Under the pieces are notes generated by a model. It did not search any database, was not told the DNA's origin, and saw only the letters and a program-made list of their open reading frames with translations. A DNA stretch of 64,000 nt from Globisporangium splendens (Eukaryota; Oomycota; Peronosporomycetes; Pythiales; Pythiaceae), in assembly GCA_006386115.1 (NCBI GenBank), contig VFIW01000141.1, forward strand, positions 32,008-96,007, in the 5' to 3' direction. Both the position numbers and the translations under genes were made by a program. Shown piece after piece: positions 33,701 through 44,727 of this stretch. Numbering within the stretch: position 1 is the stretch's first letter; each line of letters starts with the position of its first letter.

Positions 33701-34431
33701 CAGAGGTTATGACCACAAACGATCAGTCAGAATGGAACCCACCACCACCAGCATCAGCATTCGGTGTGCACGTACTCAATGTAATCGAGCTTGTTGAGGA
33801 TGATCTGCAGGAAATGGCACACGCGAATTCGGACATTCTTGTCTTCCGCTTTCGTAACTTCCATCAATCGATTCAAAATCTCGATGCGCAATTCATTCAA
33901 ACTGCTTTCCTGCTCGCGCTTCTTCTTCGTGTTCGGAGTATCCTTTTTATTCTGTCTATCCTTGCCCTCCCGTGGCGCAAACGAGCACAAAAACTCTCCA
34001 AAAAACGCACCAAACGCATACACAACAGCCACGCTCACTTTCGACGCGACGAGCACACGTCTGATCGCGAGCCAGAGCTCATCGCGGAAGAGCACCCAGT
34101 TCTCCTCGACCAGGTCGGCGCCAAAGCCGACTTCCTCTTTGAACACGCGGCGCAGTCGTCTCAGCGCGGGTGCAAGCGACGCCACGTGCAGATGCTGGTT
34201 CTGGTCCTGTCCGTAGCTCTGCGTCTGCTCGTCCTGGCTCGGGTGGTACTGGTACGTGGTGCGCTCGAGCGCCAGCACCTGCACGTCGTGCAGCACTTCG
34301 CGCACAGTGGCCACCCAGTCGGCGCCCAGCACCGCCACCTCCGCCATCACCTCCCTGTCCGGCTTCTCTTGGGCGCCATCGCCGCCGCTCTTGGGCTTCC
34401 GCGCCGCCTTTTTCCCTGGCGTCTTCGCCAT
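30739..34431 (-). CDS. CAP-G: Condensin complex subunit 3 (CAP-G/YCG1)
   Basis: Four exons: 34431-33776, 33682-33512, 33421-32766 and 32681-30739, with introns of 93, 90 and 84 bp. All have GT-AG borders and all joins keep the frame (LDYIE to EDLLTKL; VSDPSK to DVRKAAVHS; LLDCLQ to KMLRNIE). The protein has 1141 residues. HEAT-type repeats run through the N-terminal half (VQTAYALKRVQEPD, DVRKAAVHSIAATKASYPDL). A Cnd3-type C-terminal domain follows (NICMDILALEHLVSSEAEGI). A basic, then strongly acidic Ser/Glu/Asp tail closes the protein. By family knowledge CAP-G is the HEAT subunit of condensin I that binds DNA and CAP-H during mitotic chromosome compaction. The start MAKTPGKK is the first ATG in frame. 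The gene is divergent from the CHIP-like gene. Confidence 0.92.
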
Positions 34432-35189
34432 TTTGCTGCTGCGGATTTGAACTGGGGGAAATTTGCGCGCGTACACTGAAGAGTGATGGTCGTGAGAGAG
34501 AGAGAGGAGAGGAGAGGTTCAGTACTGTGCGTACTGGATCAAGTGCGAGAAGAATGATGGCTGCAAAGATGCAAAGTTGCTGGTGACGGGATAAGGAGGA
34601 AGAAAAGCTTGAGGATAAAAATGGGTACATGCAACTCTCATTAGTAATTTTACACACCTCGTATCAAGTGCAGCAGTCGTATAAATGTATGCAGTCATCA
34701 ACGACTACGCATTCAGTATTTCCAAATGATGTGATTGTGAACGGCAATAAATGTATAGTACACGTTATCAAAGGTCATGATGTATTGAGAGTTTACTACA
34801 GAGAGAAAAACAGGCTCTTTCGTCCGCCATTTTGCGGCGCGTTGGCTCGCCGTCCTGCAAAAATAAACCGCCATCGGGTCTCAACACTCGCTCATGGAGA
34901 TGTCGACAAGCTCCTTATCCTGTCTATCGCATCGCTATTCCTCCCCTTCCCCGTGCACCCAACCACACACTAAAGAAGCTCTAGGTCCAGTCCAGCAAGC
35001 AAACGAATGATCCTATGGATTGCGTTAGATCTCATTCTTCTCCCTGATTGGCTGATTCCATCTCCATTTTAGTCATCTACCTCCAGGCGATTGGCTAAAA
35101 ATTGCTAACTCAAGTGCGCATGAACGAACCTGATTGCGTCGTCACACATTTCCAAAGAGGAAGCGAAGAGGAAGCGAGAGAAGGAAGAG
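34432..35189. promoter_or_regulatory. Shared intergenic region of divergent CAP-G and CHIP genes
   Basis: The 758-bp region separates two divergent start codons. Two ATTGGCT motifs (inverted CCAAT boxes) occur near 35045 and 35091, 100-145 bp before the CHIP start. The CAP-G side is purine-rich (GAGAGAGAGAGGAGAGGAGA near 34493). Confidence 0.45.
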
Positions 35190-36318
35190 ATGGCGACCCT
35201 GGCGGCGGCGACCGAGCGCGCCGAGCTGCTCAAGCTCAAGGGCAACCAGTGCTTCCAGAAGGGAAAGTTCAACGCCGCCATCGACATGTACACTGAGGCC
35301 ATTGTACGTTATTTGCTGTTGCTGCTGTTCTTAGAGAGCTCATGGACAAAAGAAGGCACACGTGCACGCGAATATGCTGGAGAGAACGAGGTGCTGATGC
35401 ACTCCATGCCTCCGTATTTGAATGGTGTAATGGCGACTGTATAGGTGCTGGATCCCACACAGTCGACGTATTACTCGAACCGCGCATTGTGTCATTCAAA
35501 GGTGTGTGGCTGGCTGCCGTTTTCTTGTGTGCGATAGGATCATGTGTCAGTTGTTCATTAATCTACATGGCGCACGTGAGATAGCTTGAGCACTGGGCGT
35601 CCTGTCGAGATGACTGCATGCAGGCGCTGAATTGTGATGCGTTGAACGCGAAGGCGAGCTACCTGTTGGGCACGAGCCACATGCACCTGCGGTGCTTTGA
35701 CGACTCATTCGCGGCGTTCCAGAAGGCGCTCGCGAGTGCCGAGAAAACAAACAAATCCAAGGCATTCCAGCAGGAGATCATTGTTGAGCTGAGACGCGCC
35801 AAGAAGTCTCAGTGGCAGTACCACCAGACCGTGAACATCACGCACCACGAGTCCATGAAGGCCCAGCTCGCGCAGCTCTTTGAGGCTGCGACCCAGAATA
35901 ACCACAACCGAAATGACGCCAGCAGCAACAGCCTGGATGCGCTCATGGCGTACATGGACGGTCTGTCGATGAAGCACGAGAAGGATCTGTATCCGGGCGA
36001 GATCCCCGAGTATTTCATCTGCCCCGTGAGCATGGAGATCATGGTCGACCCCGTGAGCACCCCCAACGGCGTCTCGTACGTACAACAAAGAACCTCGGAG
36101 CGACACTTCTTGCTGTAGGCTCACTTGCTCACGTGTGTATGTCGAACGATACCCATAGGTATGAGCGCAAGTGCCTGGAAGAACACCTTCGGAAGAACGG
36201 TCCCGTGGATCCGCTTACGCGCAAGACACTCACGCTCGAGATGCTGCGTCCGAACAACTCGCTGCGCTCAGCGATTCAAGACTTTTTGGAGAGAAACCCA
36301 TGGGCATTTGAGTTTTAA
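35190..36318 (+). CDS. STUB1: CHIP-like TPR/U-box E3 ubiquitin ligase
   Basis: Four exons: 35190-35303, 35445-35501, 35585-36075 and 36159-36318, all with GT-AG borders. The protein has 273 residues, slightly shorter than human CHIP (303). The N-terminal TPR repeats include LLKLKGNQCFQKGKFNAAID, YYSNRALCHSKLEHWASCRD and AKASYLLGTSHMHLRCFDDS. A charged helical linker follows. The C-terminal U-box reads PEYFICPVSMEIMVDPVSTP, then SYERKCLEEHLRKNGPVDP, split by the third intron. CHIP couples Hsp70/Hsp90 clients, bound through the TPRs, to ubiquitination through the U-box in the cytosol. The order of domains and the residues of both are preserved. Confidence 0.92.
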
Positions 36319-37090
36319 CCTCTTCACGGAAAAGATGGAAATGGATGGACAGAGGAGATCTCTTCCGGAAAATTGCTGCTGCTTGGGGGCCACCACTAAC
36401 TTATCTCTTCGTACGCTGTTCTAAAGCAAAATGCCCCATCGAAATTTATCCAGCAAAGCAGCAGCAGCAGTCCAGTGTTTCCTCTGCGGTAATATACCAA
36501 TGTTTATAGCCTTTGCCGTCTCAAATGGATCCGAATGCGTGTGTGTGGATTGACTGGCTGCCGTTTAGGTGGACCATATCGTATCTTCTAGAAAGACGAA
36601 GCCTGGTTGCTCCTCTGCATTTGACTGTCGGAGAAAGGAGATGACACTAGCACTACGCACTTACTTCGTGTATGAGATTACGTCATGCTTTTGCTTGACA
36701 TCGCAGCGATCTTCAATGAGAAAGCACTGGACGAGGTCTGACTTCTTTGACTTTTATTTCCTCTTGGATGGCCATGCCGCCACTTTGTGAGCCAGCCAGA
36801 CGTGGGGATAAGGTTGATGCTAATTAGCTCAGTGCTTAGTCGTCAGCCAGACAAAGTTGTCAGCTGCATACTTGAGGTCGTATAGGAGACGGAGGCAGAA
36901 AATGGGCTTTATGCTGTCGAATTTGAAAGTCTTGCCATAGATTTTGGTTCGATCCGACAAGAAAAAATAAACTCATTCGAGTAATATCTATAAAGCACCA
37001 GATTTTCTTAGCCATTCTTAGCCATTCAGTCTTCGACTGTGGGAGAACTGCGATCGTAACGCGGATGCACGCACATTCACCATCTCGATC
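36319..37090. other. Intergenic, no gene seen
   Basis: It holds the 3' side of the CHIP gene and the upstream region of the next gene. No clear motif is distinguished. Confidence 0.4.
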
Positions 37091-37719
37091 ATGGACCGAT
37101 TCGTATGGGAGAGATGGCGGAACGTGTGGTACATGGACCACGTGGTTGACGAGAAGCCTGTCTCCAGCGGTGGTCCTCCTAACAGCAAAGCTCTGGTGAA
37201 AATCCACATTCACGGCGAAGCAGACACGAACGACAAATGGTTTCCCGTGGATTCCACGAACCTCGTCTTTTTGGCCGTCGTGCCAAGTGAGATGACCGCG
37301 ATCGGCGAGTTTCCCGCGGCTGGTGCCTACGTGGAGCTCTTCCTCACGGACCAACCACTGCTGGCCGCTCTGTCCGTGATCATGGCTCAAACACCCAGCG
37401 AGAGTGCTGAAATGGAGCGAAGCTTGACGCTCGTGGGCAAAGTGGACCACGTAGTGCCAGCCCACGATGCGTCCGTGGTCGACGTCGTGTACCCATCAGC
37501 GTATCACCACGTCGTGCGAGAGAGAAGACTGCATATCGGCAACGGATACGTGAGTTTGAGCAGACAACAAATTCCTATTACGAAGGTGATGCCACGTACT
37601 CACGTCTTAGGCTATTCCTTTCTGATGCTCAGGTTAAAGTAATTTCTGAGCATGAATACCTGGATCGGCAGCATCGTCTTGAGAAAGCTTTGAGTGCAAT
37701 AGTGCACGAGCCACAGTAG
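37091..37719 (+). CDS. Conserved-looking protein of unknown function (181 aa)
   Basis: Two exons: 37091-37549 and 37633-37719, with an 83-bp intron (GTGAGT donor, GATGCTCAG acceptor) in phase 0. The start is ATG MDRFVWERWRNVWYMDHV. The sequence alternates hydrophobic residues in a way that suggests beta structure (ALVKIHIHGEAD, NLVFLAVVPSEM, AYVELFLTDQPLLAAL). It ends with a charged helix (EHEYLDRQHRLEKALSAIVH). There is no signal peptide or membrane segment. The clean intron and tidy reading frame support a real gene. No family is recognised. Confidence 0.7.
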
Positions 37720-37946
37720 CAGCACAGTCATGATGCTTCACCTCGTACTTAAAGAGCCATTCTTTCCTTGAAGACGACACAAACGACCAGCACTCCACCG
37801 GTAATAATGATTCAAGGCGCCAACACACCACAGTTCCCTTCATGATCTGCATTATCCTCTCTATATATATCTATATAAACGCTTCAAAATTGTCACCAGC
37901 AAACCAAACAACTACACGAGAAAGCCAAAAGCTGTACACTCGTACC

Positions 37947-39806
37947 TCACACAGCAGCCGCTGTCTTCATGCCGTTGGCGTTGGTTTTGACGGCCGTGTA
38001 CTTGAGATGGTCTTGTCGTTGGACCGGGATCTGCTGGAGCTCCATGTCGTCGTCGTCGTCGTCGAGCGAGAACTCATCGAGCGCTTCAATGTGCGTCGCG
38101 ACCTCGAGGTACGGGTTCTGCATGACCGGCCGGAAGCGGTAGCCTGTCACGGAGAAGAACGCGACGGATGCGAGCTCGCCCATGAACACGGCGACCCAAG
38201 TCGCGTTGTACGGCAGCGACGCTGTGAGCAGGAAGAGCGCGATCCGCGTAAAGTAGATGTACGTGACGACGATCAGGTAGAACGAGCGGAACTGCGTGAG
38301 CTTCTGCAGATTGATGTGCGCCTTGCCGTCCGTGAACGCCGACGCGCGCAGGTTGCGGATCGACCACACGATCGGGAGTAGGATCGCAAAGCAGCACAGG
38401 ATGTCCACCAGATGCAGCATGTCGCGCCACGTGACCCACGACTGCGTACCGACCGACGTCTCCTCGACCACGATCATCGCCGTGTTGCTCAGCACCTGCA
38501 GCATGAGCACGACGGCGATGACGTACTTGTCGCGCGTCGACAGGTGCGGTTTGAGCAGCGACCACCCAGTCCCGATCAGCAGGATCACAGCGAAGAGCAT
38601 CATGCCCTTGAGGAACATGAACACGTAGTAGACCTCGTTCCAGCCCGTGAGCGTGTCGCCGTGGGTTTTCATGTAGTAGAACCGCATCGACTCGGCGAAG
38701 AGAGACACGGTCTTGCACACCACGAGCGCCGTCATCATGTGGTGCACATTGTGGATCTATATCAAAGAACTTTAATTAGCGTGCGCCAGATTGAGCGCTG
38801 TAGGTAGCAAAGACAAACACGTACGTGATTCACATTGGCGCGAAGGTAGCGCAGCCACAGGATCGCTGCCGCAAAGAACGCAAGACTCATGAGCAAATAC
38901 ACGGCGGGCAGCGGCGAATCACCCACCGAGAGGTAATTGAGCGCGCCATTACGGAACTCGGCGTCCATCTACAATATTAATGGAAAAACAGCCGTTAAAT
39001 GACAAAACAATGTCAGAGAAAAATAACAACGGGACTCCGCACGTGGAACGAGATCTGGAGGTTCTTGGTGCACTGCGCAAAGAAGAGGTAGTAAAAGCCT
39101 GGCTCCAGCGCGTCCATTCCATCTGCGAACTTGCGATCCACGTTCCTAAGCGCAGATCAACACAACATAGAGAAAGATACACAGTCAGCGCGCGTTTGTC
39201 ATTTCTTGTAGGGCGTTGAGGAATATCGGAGTTAGTACCACGTGGCCGCGTCCGTAAAGTCGATCCACATATCGCTCGAGCGGTTCTGCAGCACGCAGTA
39301 GCGCTCGCTGCCGCCGTCGCGCGCGTCCTGCATGAACTGCATTGTCTCCCACAGCACATTCTCCTACACAAACGAACATATCCAGGCACACATTCATTAA
39401 TGCCACATGCACAATCATAACCTTGGTTTTCGCGTGGCATTGGCGGTACACACGTGTGACGTACGTGGATGAAGAGCAGTCCGGCGCGCACATCTTGCGG
39501 CTGCGTCTGCGCCTCATTCTCGCCACTCTGTAGCGTGTACTGCACATCGCGTACGTGGACGCTCATGGCGCCGTGGTCGCCGAACCCGAAGCGCTCGATG
39601 AGAAAGTCCGCGCGGTCCTCCTGGTCGAACGTCCACTTCTGCTTCATCGCGTGGACGGTCTGGGGTGCACAGGCGAGCACGAGAAGGAGCACGAGCAGTA
39701 GCAGACGCACGACGCGTACTCCTGTGCCTCTATAGGCGCTTGCATGGCGGGGGAGGCGCACGGAGCGCATGGAGCGCGGCGCTGTCTCCTCCTCCTTTGC
39801 GTTCAT
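37947..39806 (-). CDS. GPR107/108-like lung seven-transmembrane protein
   Basis: Five exons: 39806-39465, 39363-39239, 39145-39043, 38968-38825 and 38756-37947, with introns of 101, 93, 74 and 68 bp. All borders are GT-AG and the frame is continuous for 507 residues. A signal peptide (VVRLLLLVLLLVLACAPQTVHA) leads a lumenal domain of about 200 residues (LEPGFYYLFFAQC). Seven membrane segments follow, starting LPAVYLLMSLAFFAAAILW and including the family motif HHMMTALVVCK. The cytosolic tail is acidic (DEFSLDDDDDDMEL). By family knowledge GPR107/108 and plant relatives reside in the Golgi or trans-Golgi network and act in membrane trafficking; classical G-protein coupling is uncertain. Confidence 0.9.
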
Positions 39807-41046
39807 TTCGTTAGCGTGCTGACTGGCAAGAGACTGACTGAAGCACGGTCAGTAAGCGGTCCACTTATCGATCCAGATGCAATTGTGGAGCGCTCTAGAG
39901 ATGTAGGTTGAGCTCGAAAAGGAGTGTATGCAGTTGTTTTGCAGTCTTAAGGTCAGTTTGGAGAGGTCGTTTATAGGAGGGAGACAATTGAAGGTTTACC
40001 TGAAAGCAGGTTTAGTGTGATATGTAGACTAGTTTTGAGAGGTCGTTTTATAGGAGTGGAACAGTTTGCAAGGTCACCTGGAAGCAGCTTGTGTGTGAGG
40101 AGAAGGGAGGTGGTCTGCACAACTCGTGCAATTTTTCTGTCCGACTTTATTCTTTGCAGAAGGACAATTTTTGCAGGCTGCATTCAAAATGGGCTGGAGG
40201 ATGTGTGCTCTGGTTCAATGTGGTTGCGAGAAGCCCCGCAAGCCCCGACGCATTTTGGATACGATTTGTTTCCTCAATGTAGATACTCTGAAAGTCTCCC
40301 TGAAAGTCATCTACCGCCTTAACAAACTCCCATATCACAAATGGCTGAATTGTAGCTTCTGAAGGACCTCTGGTACCCTCCTGTAGATCTACAGCTCAGC
40401 CAAACGTTCAGATCGATGGCATCTGCTCGTCCACGAAAGGAAGTTCCCTTTGCTGTCGCCAGCCTTTTTCCCCGCACGTGCGCACTGAGGGGGAGCATTC
40501 GTTCTCGCCGGTGCCGCCACAATCTGCAGACGGGCAAATGCATCGAAGCGCGATTGCCGAGCGCCGACAGCAAGTGACGGCGGAAGTCCAAGCATGGATG
40601 TCCTGTGCCAATCTGGATCCCACAACAAAAGCAACGCATGGGGAAAATGATCGAGCTATACTGAGAGCGTCATGCACATCCCTCCACGGAGAATTTGCAG
40701 CTCGTCGCATCTTCATCTCACGAGACTGTTTTGTCTTTCTGGTGAAAGCCTACCCTTCATGAAATTTTGGTGAGTGAATTTGAAGTTCTAAACGAGCCAG
40801 CGTGGGTTTGGCTGCGGTCTGAGCGACTTTGTTCAAAATAATCTGAGTGTGAAATCTGGCATTCTAAATTCTGCGGGAATCCCTCCAATATCTGGACGAA
40901 AGCAATTCCATAGGAACATCAGAAAGACTTCTATATTTGATAACCTGTGTAGTGTATATCAAAATAGAGGATAGTTTTCTCGAGCAGCTGTTGAATTCAG
41001 CAGTGGCAGGAGTGATGGCAATTTTTCAACAGATAATTTCAGAAGC
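39807..41046. other. Intergenic with a degenerate tandem repeat
   Basis: No gene is recognised. It includes the upstream region of the seven-TM gene and the imperfect 76-bp repeat listed separately. Confidence 0.45.
39956..40100. repeat. Imperfect 76-bp tandem repeat (two units)
   Basis: GAGAGGTCGTTTATAGGAG at 39961 recurs as GAGAGGTCGTTTTATAGGAG at 40037. Both are followed by a similar tail (TTTACCTGAAAGCAG and GTCACCTGGAAGCAG). Confidence 0.7.
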
Positions 41047-41600
41047 ATCGACTGAGCAGCACGCGGTAACCCAGGTCCAGGAGGCAGTGGTTTGGCACTC
41101 ATCTTCCTGAATGAACGCAGCAATCGATGGGAACTCAAAGCATGCGGCTGTGCGTACATGGGACCGGAAGTCACGAACAATTGGAGCGAATACAACGCAC
41201 TGAAAGATGGACTGGCATACAGTGCACACTACCTACAGCATTGTGAAGTCAAGATGGAAGTCTTCGGAGACAGCCAAATGATTATCGCAGCCCAGAACGG
41301 GTTCGCCTCAATGCGCCAGACCAAGTTGCAGCCACTAGCAGTTCGGATAAATCAAATCATCGCCAACTTTGCGTGGACCTCCTGGAATCACACAAAACGA
41401 GAACAAACCAAAATGGCCGATCTTCTCGCCAACATGGCAATAAGCTCCAAGAATGCGAAGATACTCACCGTTGAATCGCGGGGAAACGATCAAGTTGTTC
41501 TGTCCCAAGTCGCAGCTCTACTCGACAATGATATCGGTGTCCCACCGTCAAAACTTAGAAACACCTCACTCTCGGCAGTGTTAATGAGACTCAGGAATTC
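41030..41600 (+). pseudogene. RNase H-like gene relic
   Basis: The frame reads RGNPGPGGSGLALIFLNE, then VTNNWSEYNALKDGL and VEVFGDSQMIIAAQNG-like sequence, which is a type I RNase H (RVT_3-like) domain with the D-E-D catalytic residues recognisable. The usual DGAARGNPG motif is broken: the Gly codon after the first Asp is TGA (D-stop-AARGNPG). The upstream part is undefined. It is most likely a retroelement or captured RNase H remnant. Similarity fades after about 41600. Confidence 0.6.
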
Positions 41601-44600
41601 TTCAACTGTATGTAGATCAAAAGTTAAACAGAATTACCTTCTCTCTCACCTTGAAGCTGGAATGCGTTTCATCAGGTTTCATAACTTCAAAATAAAACCC
41701 CGGAAGCCGACTTCACAAGTTCTTCGTCCGAGGCGTGCGCGCCACCACTTTTTCGACTATGTGTACCATGTGTCATGTTTTTGCCTTCAGCCGCGAACTG
41801 AGTGTGCTATTTCACTTGCCTTGGGGCAGCTCACTCGTACCACTGCCTCAGCATTGTTGTCCCTTAAACCGCGAACAGCATTTTGTCATGCCGTTTACTT
41901 CATAGCTACGAACAGAAAGCATTTTATTGTGAAAGGGACCCCGACACGTGGGGTCCCGACAAGTGTTGAGACTCGACATTAATCCATGATGAACAACACC
42001 ATCTCGCCAGTGTGCGCCTGGGGCGAGGGGTGCATTATCTTCCCATCTCCCCACGGTCGCAGACACATGCCCCCTCAACTTTTCTTTATGTTTTTGCTGA
42101 TAGATGTGGAGGACCATGGTCCTGTCTCCATGGCTCCATTTTTCTTCAAGATCCTGCATAAATGCACTTCAAGATGACGAATTTAAACATGCCTGGGAGG
42201 AGCAAAGGGTTGCGCCGCTAGAACCGTAACAACAACAGTACCAGTCAGTCATGAAAAAACAATCAAATGACCAACGTTCTTCGCGATCTGCGACGTGTTC
42301 AACTGTGCAGCGGCATCGTCAATGTGATCCCATTTCCTCCATGCAGGAATGACAAACGATAATGGAGAGAGAAGCAAGCGATCAGCCGAGACATGCTGTG
42401 TATCCTTGCGGTGTGGACTCACGGGCTGACTCGGAAAAAAAGAATGCTTCTCGCCACGTGGGAATTGCAGAGGGGATGCATGTTGATCGGATCCTCGTCC
42501 CCCACTTGTTGCTTGGGGTACATGCGTGTTGAGAAAGCTTGGCGCTAATCATCGTATCATGTTAAATAGATATTTCATTATTGGAGGAGCAGTTTCTCGA
42601 CATTCTCACCTATACGACTACCGTAATAGTATCCTCATAGATTATGGCATGAATATGTAGATTCAATAAACTTATACAGGGCCTTGGAAAGCACACTGAC
42701 AGTTTTGTCACGCTCCATCACTTTAGACACCAGGTGTTGCTCACAGAAGGCAATCCGCCTGCGCGCGATTCGAGCAAAAGACTCGTGGGTCAAGTAGACC
42801 GCTCCCTCCAATGGAAGGCAGACACCTGTTCCCCCTACCTTGAAGGCAGGGGAACGCATAAGGCATTTTTAAGTGTTAGAAGATGAGGTTGCATTTAGGT
42901 ACAAGCAGCTGACCTACAATAAGAACACATAAGGAAACCTTATGCGCTGAAACTGAAAAGAGGCGGTGGGAGTTCGCGCCGAAAGTAGCAGCGAGGAGCG
43001 GACGGGTGGAGGGAATCCGAAGCTTGTGCGCACGTGGGAGTGGGATGTTGGGTGTGCGGAAACGTTTTATAATAAGCATGCCTCCCATAACCTGGATCTT
43101 ACTGAAAACTTATTGTTGCTGGCCTAATGGTGTGTTGTTTATTTTTGCAATGACGGCGCAACCCAAGCGAAGCCACTCTGCCACCGCACGTTTTCAATGT
43201 TTTAAAGTGCGCCTCTCAAACGCACACGAGACAGTTATTTGGATGCCAAGTTTTTCGCAAAGCGCTACGACGTCCAACCCCCAGCGTCAAAGCGACCGCT
43301 CTTTAGTTCATGCAAGTGTAGTCTAGATGGCGTCTGGGTGCAGGAGCGCTTCTCAATCCATTTATGCATATGAAAACAAGAACGAGTTGTCGCTGAAAGA
43401 GAGACGGAAAATTCCGATGGTTTACGCCTTTGTGATCACTTTCGAAGCCACCACCGCACACACGTTACAGACTGAAGTAGATCAATCTGGATTTAACGAC
43501 ACTGCAGCTCGCAGCATCGTTCGATCCAGATTGAGCTGCTGAAAGCACGGGGGTACAAAGGTGCATTTTGCTTTAGAATGTCAGAAATCTATTGATATAT
43601 GATTCAGATTTCCAAAGTCGATCAGTCTACTTGTGAAAATAGGCAGTCCTGGTCACTTGTGTTAAATGTACTGGATCAATAGGACATCAGCTTGAACACA
43701 AAGGTGTCCCCACTCAGTCCCACCACATTCAGAGTGCCCACTCTTCTTTGCTGTTCACATTTGTCAGCCACCCGCAGCACTACTTCGATACTGCAATCAG
43801 GAGTGCTGACAAATATCAGTTTCAGGAGGGTTTGCATTCTGGCAGATCGAGCACTTTGAGCTGAGAATTGCGAAGTGCTGATTTATCATTTATCATATGC
43901 AAAGAACCTTTTTACTTCAAGATTCGAGTTGGTGTCATGGTTGATTTTGTTTCCTGTTTGACACTACAATCCAAGCTGGTGTTACGACAAACTTTGCACA
44001 AAAATCGTGTCGCTGACCAGAGCGTGCTGGTAAGAAATACCATCAAGGATGCGCAGTGCATTTGATATCTTCTGCAGAGCTGCAAGTAAACGTATCACTA
44101 TAATAATCGCAGGCACATCACTTCACCGCGCTAAATTCCCAGTAGACTGAACACGGTGACTGCGCTTTATACTCCAATGGCTCGTTGCGTGCGCTCTTAG
44201 GATCGTTATCAGTTGTTTCACAACGAGTTTGAGCTCGAAGGGTAGGTGTATTGCGTGTTTGTGCACTTTTCCATCTACAGTTATGCACAACGAGTCGTTG
44301 TTGCTTCTTCCGTTTGACCAGGGCTCTATCAGTTGAAATTTGGGTATCCGCGATGTATGAATTTAGAAAGATCACTTGTGCCAAATGTATCATATGTCAG
44401 TACTTCTTAGTACTCTCGCACAATTTATAATGGTACATGTGAAACCTTTGTGTAACGTTTCTCGATTTTGTTTTTGTCCAAAGATCCTGTCTCATCTGCC
44501 AAAATGGAGACTCTGTGTAATCGAATTACCCTTCCCAAAGAGAGAGAGATTGAAGACCTCAGACCTTCAGGGATTACGCTGGTGAGCGCCTGTTGACACT

Positions 44601-44609
44601 CTCGATTCC
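41600..44609. other. Gene-poor stretch with an orphan hAT end
   Basis: Apart from the hAT-like end at 41681-41736, no gene, RNA or repeat was recognised. Confidence 0.4.
41681..41736 (-). repeat. Orphan hAT left-type end
   Basis: On the minus strand it reads CACGCCTCGGACGAAGAA, then CTTGTGAAGTCGGCTTCC and GGGGTTTTATT. It matches the left end of the hAT element at 50238-50290 through both the terminal repeat and the subterminal part. The rest of this copy would extend leftwards, but no matching right end is seen. Confidence 0.65.
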
Positions 44610-44628
44610 GCTCATTTACCATTTCCCC
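44610..44628 (+). promoter_or_regulatory. Oomycete initiator-like element
   Basis: GCTCATTTACCATTTCCCC, 100 bp before the ATG of the first ankyrin gene, resembles the oomycete core promoter consensus GCTCATTYYNCAWTTTNYY with two mismatches. It probably marks transcription start. Confidence 0.5.
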
Positions 44629-44727
44629 ACTCGCCACCCACATCACCAGTCAGTCAGTCGGACGCGTCCTCATTGCACAGTACCGTCATATCATAAATCA
44701 AGACATCATCGTATCATAATTCAAGCG

